DNA from: Pegoplata infirma
Lineage: Eukaryota > Arthropoda > Insecta > Diptera > Anthomyiidae
Direction of reading: 5' to 3'
Assembly: GCA_963921195.1 (NCBI GenBank)
Contig: OY992537.1
Coordinates: 179,444,065-179,508,064 of the forward strand
DNA length: 64,000 nt
Part shown: positions 54,421 through 64,000 of the stretch, in pieces
Position numbering within the stretch: the first letter of the stretch is position 1
How the letters are laid out: every line of letters begins with the position of its first letter
Notes under the pieces: generated by a model
The model's database searches: none
Told to the model about the DNA's origin: nothing
Seen by the model: the letters and a program-made list of their open reading frames with translations, nothing else
Translations under genes and position numbers: made by a program

Positions 54421-55301
54421 TTCCAAACGCCAACAAAAAGTGGTTAGCAAACTGGGAGGCAGTCATATGTAGAGGTTCTAGTTCGGGATTTAGGAGAAAT
54501 AAACAGGTTGTGCTGTAAGGCGGGGTCCTTTCCCCATCCTGTTTAATACCTACATCTCCAAAATCCCGAACTACACCTCCAGGGATGAAACTTATATCCT
54601 ATGCCGATGACTGAACCGTGCGCAACTTTTTGGCAGACAGGAACCACGAACTCTAAACATCCAAGCCGACGACCACACTCTTCAACACGTGGACTAAAGA
54701 GGGTTCCCACAGTGACATACCTCTAAATTTTAGGTGTCCACCAGCCACGCTGACGAGATGACTAGGCGAGTGAAAGGGAGGAACTCCATTTTGAAAGCGC
54801 TATCGGGCAGCACCTTGGGCAAAGATAAAGAGACGATTTTGACAACGTACAAAGACAGAGGTCGTCCTCTTCTCGATTATGCCGCGAAATCGGAAATTTC
54901 ACTAGCGATACACAGTAGAGAAAACTCCAAACGGCGAAGAATACGCCCCTCAGGGTGGTAACAGGGTATCATTCAATGGCATCTGAAGACCACCTACATA
55001 AGGAGACCAAAATTTTTCCCGTTCGGAGCCATTGCTTCCTTTTCGCTAGTCAATTGCTTCCTTTTCGCTAGTCAATTTGTAAATGGGTGTTATATAACCG
55101 AGCACCCCAACCATGCTTGTGTCGTAGATATGTCGGCACCGGAGGTAAGACAAGTGAGATCTGATCTACCCTTCGAGAAATCGACCGTAGGTCACCCCAC
55201 CAATCTGGTGCAGAGTGGCAACATACAAGTGGCGAAAGCCCGTCGCCACTCCGAGGTTGTTTCCGAGTCCATAAGAAGGATGAGGGACTATGTTGTACTA
55301 A

Positions 55302-56876
55302 CAAGGGAAGTATCTCAACCCTTATGAGCCGATTTGCATGAAACGTAAAATATATATAAAAGAGACCATTTTATTGTTGGGGTGTATCGGCTTATCGGTC
55401 ATATCGGGGATTGAAGGGTTCAAAACATGGGTAAAAAAATGACGAAAAAAAACGTTTTTTGGATTTTTCAGCCATTTTTTTCTAAGGAACTATATGATTT
55501 TTACATATGAGAAGAAAGGTTTTTTTTAATGCCTATCCAACGGTGGCATAACCTAATAGAATTTTGGCTTCGTTAAATAATTTTTTGAAGAAAATGTGTA
55601 AATTTTGGGGGAATTTATAAGAAGATTGACCTACGATGTCCATATGAATACGAAATAATCTTTATTAAATTTAAGTCGACACGTATTTTTGCACTAGAGA
55701 GTATTCCTGTTAGTTCGGGAGTTATCGAAATTTTCCCGGAGGTCCAGATTGTTTCATAAAGGAACAACGAAATTTTGAAACACTGATATGGCCTATACAA
55801 AATAACCTTTCATCGGAGTTCGAGATAACGTCAGGGGTTAGGCAGGGAGATGCGCTCTCAACAACAATATTTAATCTAACCCTTAACCAGGCAATATCAA
55901 TCTTAGATAGAGGAGGACACATATTCTCAAGATCATCAATAATGTGTGCCTATGCAGACGATATAGCGTTAATATCACAAAGTGTGCGCGATTTAGAAGA
56001 AAATTTTACTATCTTGGAAGCTGAAACTAGAAAGCTGGGCCTGATAATAAATGAGAGTAAGACGAAATATATATTTATGTCGCGAAATCAAGAAATAAAT
56101 ACACAACAAGCGATAAAGTTAAATGACTATACCTTCGAAAGGGTTAAGAGCTTTAAATACCTCGGCACTCTAATCAACAGCAACAATGATATGCATTTAT
56201 CAATAAATGACCGCATCCAAGCCGCCCAAAAATCTTTATGCGCACCTCAAATTATTTAAATCGAAAGCAATCTCCCGTGCTGTAAAGATCAGGCTTTACA
56301 AAACTGTGGTACTGCCAGTTCTTACATACAGCTGTGAAACATGGGCAATGACTTCAACAGATGAAGAAAAGTTGAGAATATTCGAACGAAAAATGATAAG
56401 GAAAATCTATGGGCCCAAAAGGGGGGAGGACGGCAGTTACATAATGCGAAGTAACCATGAAATTAACCTCATACTAGAAGGATCAAATGTAGTTAAGCTT
56501 ATTAAGGCCCAGAGGTTGCAGTGGGCAGGCCATGTAGCAAGAATGCCAGATGATAGAGCCCAAAAAAGAATCCTTAACGCTATGCCACACAGGACTAGAG
56601 CAAGAGGTAAACCAAGGTCAAGATGGCTAAATGGTGTTGAAGATGACTGCCGAAAAATCGGCATTAACAACTGGAAGAACTCGGCTAATAATAAATCCGA
56701 ATGGAAACGAAATGTGAATAAGGTTAAGGCCCACCCCGGGCTGTAACACCAAAAGATGATGATGATGATGATGATATGGCCTATAAGCCGAGACACCCCA
56801 ACCTTAAAATCGTCTCTTTTATATATATTTTAAGTTTCAGACAAATCGGTTCATAGGAGTTGAGATACTCCCCCTG
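55302..56876. mobile_element. long-TIR element (93 bp) with TAA duplication
   Basis: Left TIR 55302-55394 (CAAGGGAAGTATCTCAACCC...) is about 85 percent complementary to the right TIR about 56784-56876. TAA at 55299-55301 and 56877-56879. Without the nested LINE it is about 590 bp. It holds no frame of its own. Possibly a PIF/Harbinger-type non-autonomous element; the superfamily is uncertain. Confidence 0.8.
55798..56772 (+). pseudogene. 5'-truncated LINE with RT, 13-bp TSD
   Basis: Starts in the RT palm: EFEITSGVRQGDALSTTIFN, then CAYADDIALISQSVRDLEEN with an intact YADD box, KLGLIINESKTKYIFMSR, SFKYLGTLINSNNDM. A frameshift near 56225 moves to a second frame with LPVLTYSCETWAMTSTDEE, IRKIYGPKRGEDGSY, QRLQWAGHVARMPDD and RGKPRSRWLNGVEDDC. 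It ends in a (GAT)n tail, not poly-A. Flanked by GATATGGCCTATA at 55785-55797 and 56773-56785. No RNase H. The youngest-looking LINE here; clade not assigned. Confidence 0.9.
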
Positions 56877-57110
56877 TAAGTGGCAGGCCTCCTCGCCTTT
56901 CCATATCGGAAAAGAGTGCCACGTGAGGTCCGTACGAAATTGTTTTGACTCAAGTCAGGTTACTCTAGGGAGCTAAATAGTTACCTAAACAAAGATAACT
57001 CGAACGTCTCGGAAACCTTTTTGCAACTCTGGCCCACTTCGTAAACTCCCACGTCATTGTGGACCAATCCAATCGAGGCAGCTCGTTCCCTCGAACTGAA
57101 AAAGTAAACA

Positions 57111-57989
57111 TCTTTGATATCGCCTATCCCCAATTTCAATTAATATTTTACGAATTATAATTTAATTGATCTTTTACAAATTTTTATCCGTAAATGACGT
57201 TGAGAATTCTCTCAACAATTCTAAAACAAGGTGTTACAATCAATTTTAACTAATCGACTAGTGTAATCTAGAAACTTTCAACAATTAAATTTATCTTTTA
57301 TTAAAATTTTGTTTTCATTTTCTTGTTTATTAGTTTATAAATTCTTTTACACCTGTTATAACAAATCACCTCCGTTAAATAATATTAATAATTAAAACAA
57401 ATGACAGTTCATAACTGTGGTATCAATTGGAAATCAAAATCCCATTTATACCAATTTCCAACGTGCATTTTAGTACACCTGGAGTGATAAATAGAGAGCG
57501 AGAGAACCGCAGAGATGGAAAGGAAAATAGTAGGTCATTAAAACCACATATACCATGTAAATCAACCAACCAATAAACCAAAGAGTACTAAAGTTATTAC
57601 CTTTTACCGTCGATATGTGATGGAAAGAGTATTTTTTTTTTGTATTTTTTCATTTTTGGTTTTAATAATTGTTACCATTTCGAAAAATTGGTAATATTGT
57701 TGCGTGTATTAAAATAATTATACGGTAAACTGTCGCTTTTATTATGATTTGCTATCTAATAGTAACAGAAAAACAGTCGGCGGTATAATTTTATATCCAA
57801 TGACTACCAAGTGGTTTGACATGATTGTATGAATATAATTTGGTGGCATTTATTTGACACTAAAAAATAAAGTTTCATCATATTGATAAAAAATTTTATT
57901 AGAATGTAGCTTTTTACCACTGCATTGTGTTGATATCAGTAAAATAGGTTATGAGGAAGAAGGAAAGAGGGAGTAGTGTTTGTAGACAT
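57111..57989. other. no gene seen
   Basis: Begins with a short piece of the TTTTACGAATTATAATTTAA repeat (57128-57185). The rest is moderately AT-rich with no frame or repeat I can name. Confidence 0.4.
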
Positions 57990-58985
57990 TTGACTTGAAT
58001 TTATCTACAAAGAAAGATACGGGAAAGACTTCCGCGGGGAGTTTATTCCACATACAGCTTGTACGAATGATAGACGAGCCTTCTCCATGATGCGATGTGC
58101 GATCAACTGGGCAGTCGACAACAAAAGGATGCGATCTTAAGTGGTTGCTGACGTTTTACGTCAATACACGTAGACTCTGAGCTCCATTGTGATGCCACGG
58201 AAATTTAATAGGTATCTCTACTAGTCCTTGTCGTTAAACCAATTTGAGCTTCTTATGAAACTCCCCAGATACTGAACTTTGACGGATGTGATCTACTAGA
58301 AAACCGAATACTTCGAACAGAAATTCGGGCAATGGGAATAAATTCACTTATCTCGTCAAAACACTTTCCATGGTAATATCGTTAGAACAGAGTCACACAA
58401 CCAACATAACAACGATGCTACAATGAGTCAATAGAGCTGAAAGCCCTATTATCATTGATAAGTATCAATGACCTCCTTTGCATACGGTCCAAGAGCTACA
58501 AAATAGTCTTTGAAGCCTCTGCCCATATATGGAAGTTGCATTCCATCTTCGGACGAATATAGTTGGTATAAATAGTAAGGAGTTTGGATGGAGTGAAGTA
58601 CTTCTTACACCGTTTTACAAAACCTGAAACACTTGAATGCTTCTTTCGGCACCTGAAAAACATTTTTTATCAAAGGGCATCACATCGAATTTTCATGCCC
58701 AGAACATCAATAGTGTCCGTTTTCCCGATATCAATTCCACCCATATGTACACATTGTTGGCTCTACAGTCCTGCAGGTCAACATACAACATTGGTGCTTA
58801 CGAGCATTGAATCAGACCCTATTCGCAAGGTCCCACTCATAGATTGTCTACAGGTCCTGATTAAGAGTGTCATTGAAGCTCTGCCTTTTTCACTCAACCT
58901 TAAAAGGCTTGGCTTACGGTCAAAGGAAAATGAATAAAAAATGTTGCTCTCATCTGCAAAATAGTTCTTATTTACCAATATCAGG
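57990..58985 (-). pseudogene. CR1-like LINE 3' part
   Basis: The minus strand from 58985 reads FADESNIFYSFSFDRKPSLL (FADD box with Asp to Glu), later FRCRKKHSSV and frameshifted F.KRCKKYFTPSKLLTIYTNY, then the DRIPFVVDCPVDRTSHH type near 58120 and MWNKLPAEVFPVSF, ending FVDKFKSNVYKHYSLFPSS near 57990. This is a fuller version of the tails in 44999-45496 and 49918-51690. Frameshifts are present; only the 3' half is there. Confidence 0.8.
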
Positions 58986-60630
58986 CTGCAAAAATATTCG
59001 GCCATCCGATTGGCGTATGCCGGACATTGGTAGACAAAGTGCGATACCGTATCCTCTTCTTCCACGTTCTGACATCCCCCAAAATAGTCATTGTGGGGGG
59101 TTCCCATTTTACTGGCATGTGCACCAATGTGCGCATATAAGGATCACATTATGTTAGAGCACGTGGGATCACGTCGCCACCTGTGGTGGGCGATCTGTAA
59201 TTGCTTACTCGCATTGAGCGGGATGACAGGCGTATAATCGATCCCGTCAAAATGTACAGATATCTCCTGCCAGTCTAATTCATCGGCAACACAATTACCA
59301 TTTATACCCATATGTCCAGGCAACCAGATGATTGCCAAATTAGAATGTCTGGCTATCTCATTTAGAGACGCCCGGCATTCTTGGAAAATTCTAGATTTAA
59401 TAGCCACTTGGTTGTCGGTGAAAACACATATATCCCTGAATGATATCCGTTGGCACCCTATCCAATCAGCAGACCGTTTTAATGGCCATGATCTCGGCCT
59501 GAAATACGCTACACTGGTCCTGTAGTCGAAAGGAGAGTTTGTAATCCAGTTTACTCCATTTTAGAGCCATCAGTGAAAACCTTAGGTATGTCGAGACCCT
59601 CCGTCCAATCGAACCTGTGCAGAATCTTTGTTTTAAACAGGGTTTCGAACGAGGGTGATGAGGTGCAATAGTCAATAGTCTCGCATGGTCTGAACGTCCA
59701 TGCATTTATAGTCGCAAGCCTATAGGCTGTTTTCTAGTTGTCTTGCGAGAAGCTCTACTGGCAGCAAGTGGAGCTTTGCGAGTAGATCTTTCGTCGTTAG
59801 CACCAGTGCACTTGTCCTAAGGATCCTATTTAATACCTTCTGATGAGTGCATTCCCCGTCACCATCCACAGACGGATACTTCCTACATAAGTATGGGCCT
59901 GACGACCATGTTAAATAACCAATTGACATTCCGGGTAGTAAGACCCCAGTTGCTTCCAATGGCCTTCTTACAGCAATAGATGGCAGCATTTGCCTTTGCC
60001 ACTGAGGCATGAGGGTTCCTATTCCATAGTAGCTTTTTGTCTGGAATGATTTCTATACAGTTAGCACTATCTGACACTGTGAGTTCAATAACGCCTAATC
60101 TCGGGGGGATGAACGTGGGAATCTTGTTCCTGTTGGAAAAAGAACAAAATCAGTTTTTTGCCAGCATTTACCCCTAGACTGCTATCCGAACACCATTCAG
60201 ATAGAAGTCCAAGAGATAATTTTAGACTGTAACTGCCTCGTCTTTCGTGTAGGCGACTGTCTTAACCCCCCATGTCGTCTTATTTGACGAGTAAGGTTCC
60301 ACAAAAGCGGTGATAAAACTCACTCTAGTGAGTACGTACCACGACTGCAGCATGCCAAGAGTTGACCTAATAATTCTATGTCCGAGTTTTCCAGGGCAAT
60401 ATAATTGCCTCAGGTTTGACATTATTAAAGACACCTTCTATGTCAAGAGAGAGTGTACTCCTTGTATTCCAGGGACCTCTTGATGTGTCCGACAATAGAG
60501 TGTATTGCCGTCTCCACTGACTTGCCCTAATTTTAGGTATGCTAGGCAAATAGTTACTCTGGATTGATCGACCTTCAAAGGGATTAATATGTAATCCTCT
60601 TTTGAGCCTTCAGGAGAAACAAACACAGAA
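58986..60630 (-). pseudogene. RNase H-bearing LINE ORF2 remnant (I/R1/LOA-like)
   Basis: In minus-strand order: RSLEYKEYTLS then DIEGVFNNVKP (RT fingers/palm) near 60420-60480; a decayed palm; KKLLWNRNPHASVAKANAAI and AIGSNWGL (about 60050-59900); MVVRPILM; RNase H N-part SFRLQDQCSVFQAEIMAIK (about 59470-59530); RNase H C-part AIIWLPGHMGINGNCVADEL (about 59280-59330); tail TPHNDYFGGCQNVEEEDTVSH and FVYQCPAYANR (about 59010-59100). The order RT-RNase H-C..C..H..C tail fits the I/R1/LOA group. Several frames, no intact ORF. Confidence 0.8.
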
Positions 60631-61559
60631 AGACTGATTCCTCACATTTACAACATATACAAATATATTAACATAATTTCCTCTCAATAGCAGTCAAAAA
60701 TTTCATTAAAAGGGGAAAATATTGCTGTTAATCGTCTTATGTTAGTGCTCTTCCAAGCACATTCGTAATCTTATTTGAAATGATGTCGCAGTTGTGATTC
60801 AAATTTCGATTATGGTCAAATTTCCTTTCGGAAACACAATGTATTGTAGCAGGAAAAGGCATGATGTCACTGTCAGTCTAACCTAAAAAAAAAAAGTACG
60901 TAGAACTATAACTTTGCTTGAAAACCTGCTGCAGCATACTGTAGGGCGTATTTTTCTAAAGAAGTTTAAAAATTTTTTGTTGGTTTAACTGACAATAAAA
61001 CTTCCAATAACTCTTACCCTAATAAAATGCGTTGATAGTGTAACACCCTGTATACACATGAATGAATTCCAATGGGTATTTGTTGTCGTTGGTCAGAAAA
61101 CAATATTGTAAACAATGGAAAAAAGTTTGTTTGCATGACTGATCCAATGCCTACTCAAAAAGCGCACAATAAAAGTTTTCTATTTTATTCATATATCGTG
61201 CATTAAAATTGAAATGTTGTTGTTATTTTTTTGGTTAACCATGTTTATGTTTAAGAATTCCCACATGTAAGGATAAGAATTCCGATTATCGACCCATTAA
61301 ATTATAGGGGTTTTGTATGTACGAGTAGTGAAAATATGTATGTAGGTTATTAAAACATAAATTTTACTTTCAACTTTCAATTAATGATTGATGTATGTTT
61401 AGGCATTAAACCCCTTTTTATTATACTCTTATTTACTTAATGGGAGGACGTATTAAGTTTGTTAAATAAAATCAGCTGTAAACATTAATTTTACAAAGTT
61501 TTTGTAAATTGTTTAACACCGGCACTGGTGTTAAAGCAGTGCTTATCAGCGTTAGCTCG
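60631..61559. other. no gene seen
   Basis: About 900 bp lacking the window's repeat families and without a supported frame. The least repetitive stretch of the right half. Confidence 0.4.
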
Positions 61560-61885
61560 CCCATTGGCAAACCTTTTTAGCTTTTCGTTGCAAGAAGGGT
61601 ATTTACCTTTTTTGCTGGAAGGTGGCCAACGTCCAACCAAACCCTAAAAAAATATTCGTCTTTGCCCGGTATCAATTTGTACTACGCTGTCGAAGTTGAT
61701 GGAAAGTTTTGTAAATCACCATCTTGTTGACTATCTGGAGATCAAACTCACTTTTCAGTGAACGTCAGCATGGCGTCCGTAAATGTCGTTCTATAGGAGA
61801 CCTTATTGCGTTCCTTTCAGAACTTTGGAGTCGTTCCATTTACCAACTCGGTGAAAGTTAGGTGGTTGCTTTTGTGGCCATAGCG
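61560..61885 (+). pseudogene. CR1-like LINE RT fragment, left piece
   Basis: SICTTLSKLMESFVNHHLVD then YLE, and a frameshifted ..ERQHGVRKCRS TGDLIAFLSELWSRSIYQLGE, ending VVAFVA near 61877. This is the RT region before the palm (family pattern KVME..VN..L..YLE...LS..Q.GFR..RSTGDLL..L). The next block, LGMSKAFDRVWHDA, resumes at 63337 after two unrelated insertions. Confidence 0.75.
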
Positions 61886-61889
61886 CGAT

Positions 61890-62495
61890 CTTGAAGAAGA
61901 TAACAATATCACAAAATGTGGACTGTGCTCCCTCTATGAGCCACTTTACCACTATGATACCATCCAGGGAGTCTTGGATGGGGGGGGGGGCATTCCGGGT
62001 AGTGGAGCCACTATAAATTTTTACACAGATGGATCGAGGCTGCACGAGCAAGTGGGCTTTGGTGTCTATTCGGAAGAGCTTGGATTGAGCCTGGATCGAA
62101 GATTGCCAGGCTTTGTTCACCAACGGAGACTAATCAAAGATGGGCAAATGGATGTACGTGTGAGACAACACGACTGATTTGGCGTTCTCTTAATCAGGGG
62201 CGCACAAGTGAGCTGATATCGCTTCCAGGAGGAGGGATTTCGAATTTGGTTGCTATAATTACGGACACTGTCTTTTAGGGAAGCACGCAGAGGGGTTAAA
62301 TGTGCCGTCGAATGAGATTTGCCGGAGTTGTATGGATAAATAGGAGTTGAAAACTATCGAACACTTTATCTGCCATTGCCCGGCACTTTCTGGTCAGAGA
62401 CTTGCTTCACTGGGATCTAGGGAGCTGCACGATCTTTCTGATTTGTCGGATATCAAAATTCAATATCTAAGGAGTTTCATAAGAAGCTCAAATTG
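61890..62495 (+). pseudogene. RNase H-bearing LINE C-terminal fragment
   Basis: FYTDGSRLHEQVGFGVYSEE followed by LGLSLDRRLPGF (RNase H first strand, catalytic Asp in TDGS), a deletion, then GRTSELISLPGGGISNLVAI, LNVPSNEICRSCMDK, a TAG stop, and TIEHFICHCPALSGQRLASL with SDIKIQYLRSFIRSSN. An element of 731 bp splits the last codons; NWFNDRD continues at 63227. Same group as 58986-60630 but a distinct copy and orientation. Confidence 0.8.
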
Positions 62496-63226
62496 CCCAG
62501 CAAAACTTAGATTACCAAATAAGGTATAAAATAAGGTATAGGATCTCTTATTTTATACATTGCAGCATTGATGATTTTAATAGGCGATGAGACTCAAAGT
62601 AATGCATCCACATTATCACAAAGAGTACCAGTAAGGTATAAAATAAGTCATAAATTTATAACGAAGAATACGAGTAAGGTGTAAAATATATGATATTTTA
62701 TAGGTTACGAGAAATGAAATAATATAGCATACCAGAAGATAATATATAAGGTGTTACGAGTAGTGAAAAAGTAATTTTGTATTCAATTTACTCACGTGAT
62801 TGTAAGTGAGTGTAAGTAGATAAAATATGCTTGTGAGTGTGTGTCGTTAGAAATTTCCTGTCGTGAGCACATCTCTAGTTTAAACTTATGCATTTTTTTA
62901 TAAAATAATTATTTTTTATGTTATTGTAATGCATTATGCATACAATTATAAATAATACATTATTTCAAACTTTCAAATAATACGTAATGTAGCCAAATAT
63001 GAGTCATCCATGATTTAATGTTTAGATAATAAATATGAAATACATTTTTTCCAAAAATCATGCATTACGTAGCAAAATATTAGTAATGCATTATTTTTCA
63101 CTTGCAAATAATACGTTGTGGAACAAATGTTTGGTAAGACATCATAAAATAATGCTACAAATAAGTTATATACATTACCTGGTAATGTGTTATATAATCA
63201 CTACCCATTACCAAAGTTTTGCTGGG
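62496..63226. mobile_element. CCC-end element, CCCAGCAAAAC family, copy 2
   Basis: 731 bp, closely similar throughout to 11853-12583. TG on both sides (62494-62495, 63227-63228). The LINE reading SSNWF is restored if the element and one TG are removed, which fixes the ends and the 2-bp duplication. No transposase. Confidence 0.9.
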
Positions 63227-63480
63227 TGGTTTAACGACAGGGACTAGCAGCGAAACCTATTACAGTCCCGTGTGTTGATGTGAAACGTCAGCAGCCACTT
63301 ACAACCTAACCTAAGGTGGTTGCAACCAAAGCATGCTTTGGGTATGTCCAAGGCTTTCGATCGTGTGTGGCACGACGCATTTTTATATAAACTTATTTCT
63401 ATTGGTGTCGGTGAAGATTTCTCTCGATTTATAACAATGTTGTAGATGGGGTCTCATTGGATAGGTTTCGACTCGACTTA
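63227..63480 (+). pseudogene. LINE 3' remnant and CR1-like RT palm fragment
   Basis: 63227 to about 63330 continues the RNase H LINE past its C-terminus (WFNDRD...). From about 63337 LGMSKAFDRVWHDAFLYKLI then SIGVGEDFSRFIT is the CR1-like palm motif A block (AFD..W) that should follow 61877. A stop follows at about 63442. Confidence 0.75.
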
Positions 63481-63913
63481 TTTTTATTAATTACCTTCTC
63501 AGTCAAACATATAACCCTATCTACTCATTTCGAGACGACAGCAACATTTGTCATTAATTTTCTTTCGATCATAGGTCAAGCAGTGACGGTCCGTGAAGTT
63601 GTCAGTGGGTGTTCTCTAATTTTTAAAAACAGCAAATTAACGTATAAAATTCATGTTTTCCTGGACCTAAAGTGTTCCCGAGAAAGATAATTTTCCGATC
63701 TTATTAGTTTTATATATTTTTGAGTGAGATTCAGCCCAAATTCTATTTTGTGGTCATTTTGTTGCCTCACCACATCGACAATTAACAAAAAGCATTATTT
63801 TGCAAATAAATGGAGCATACAATTGAATTTTGGCTGTATTTCAATTAAAAATAATTAAATTTAGACTTTGTATATCACGGGAGCGTGTTACGTACAGAAA
63901 AACATACATTATA
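63481..63913. other. no gene recognised
   Basis: The 77-codon frame at 63457-63690 starts in the LINE remnant and then reads into AT-rich sequence without a domain. Confidence 0.4.
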
Positions 63914-64000
63914 CCCGAGTAAAAATTTTGATATTGCTCCATATCTTTTTAGATCTGGATCGATACATAATCAGATCTTTTTAGATCTGGAAATTGACCC
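63914..64000 (+). mobile_element. left end of a CCCGAGTAAAA element, cut by window edge
   Basis: CCCGAGTAAAAATTTTGATA matches the left end of 47480-48377, preceded by TA. TCTTTTTAGATCTGGA then appears twice within 60 bp. The remainder lies outside the window. Confidence 0.65.

Larger units (their letters stand above)
52870..57110 (+). pseudogene. Jockey-clade LINE ORF2 pseudogene, multiply interrupted
   Basis: EN C-terminus near 52890 (CFDHIPITVKIAKSPDF, for SDHLPI), then FNRQFVKHPAIPNRDHRG and IRSLPLKDDVEITTENVSEA, then the RT: MWKLGKIVPVPKSGK, LLSPVVKVLEAVLLPSLSE, DLSKALDTV, ESSLPNADK.WLANYMA, GMKLISYADD directly followed by a stop (about 54592-54615), RNSILKALSGSTLGKDKETI, and a final block LWTNPIEAARSLELK at about 57059-57103. 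The order is that of insect Jockey elements. Interruptions: tandem duplication at 53783-54420, MITE at 54064-54323, long-TIR element at 55302-56876. Frameshifts and stops throughout; dead. ORF1 is not visible upstream. Confidence 0.85.

Noticed and set aside
56437..56796. 119-codon minus-strand ORF
   Set aside because: Antisense shadow of the LINE RT on the plus strand at 55798-56772.

Overview
This window looks like repeat-dominated, very AT-rich chromatin from a fly (Diptera), probably a calyptrate or related higher fly. The main evidence is a set of at least ten elements built like Drosophila DINE-1/INE-1 (DNAREP1, the non-autonomous Helentron group). Each has a palindromic 5' end (TATACCCT...AGGGTATA), a conserved block reading CCCATAAAGTATATATATTC...TGATC...TCGAT, an ATGTCCGTCTGTCTGTC microsatellite, and a 3' stem-loop followed by ACTTGTT. 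I found no intact host gene, no rRNA and no convincing functional tRNA. The short ORFs are chance frames in repeats or decayed transposon genes.

Layout. 0-5.9 kb: degenerate tandem repeats, a 58-bp-arm inverted repeat, a DINE-1-like remnant split by a TA-flanked MITE, and an A-rich tract. 5.9-8.3 kb: two adjacent DINE-1-like copies, the second carrying a MITE that the first lacks. 8.8-11.7 kb: a hAT-type MITE with an 8-bp target duplication, and relics. 11.9-15.7 kb: three elements with CCC...GGG ends and 2-bp target duplications; the longest carries a transposase-like reading-frame remnant. 16.4-22 kb: DINE-1-like copies with nested hAT, TA-type and giant palindromic insertions. 22.8-23.3 kb: a reverse-transcriptase relic. 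24-27.1 kb: a large palindrome split by a DINE-1-like copy. 28.6-29.3 kb: a 35-bp minisatellite whose every unit is a hairpin. 29.5-37.9 kb: DINE-1-like copies loaded with TA MITEs (one carrying three tRNA-like pol III modules) and two clean hAT elements. 41.6-51.2 kb: a near-identical tandem segmental duplication built around a 16-bp GTACCTTTTATAAAAA minisatellite; only the second unit carries an 898-bp CCC element and a hAT-like element. 52.9-57.1 kb: a Jockey-clade LINE pseudogene holding a TAA-flanked MITE and a TAA-flanked long-TIR element, the latter itself hit by a second LINE. 58-63.5 kb: remains of RNase H-bearing LINEs (I/R1/LOA-like) and CR1-like LINEs on both strands.

How it fits together. 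The window reads as layers of insertion whose order can be worked out from target duplications and from paralogous empty sites. The most unusual theme is a group of elements with CCC ends and 2-bp, non-TA-restricted target duplications (six ends or copies in three families). One member holds a fragment of what resembles an animal EnSpm/CACTA-like transposase. All homology statements come from reading and recall; no database search was possible.
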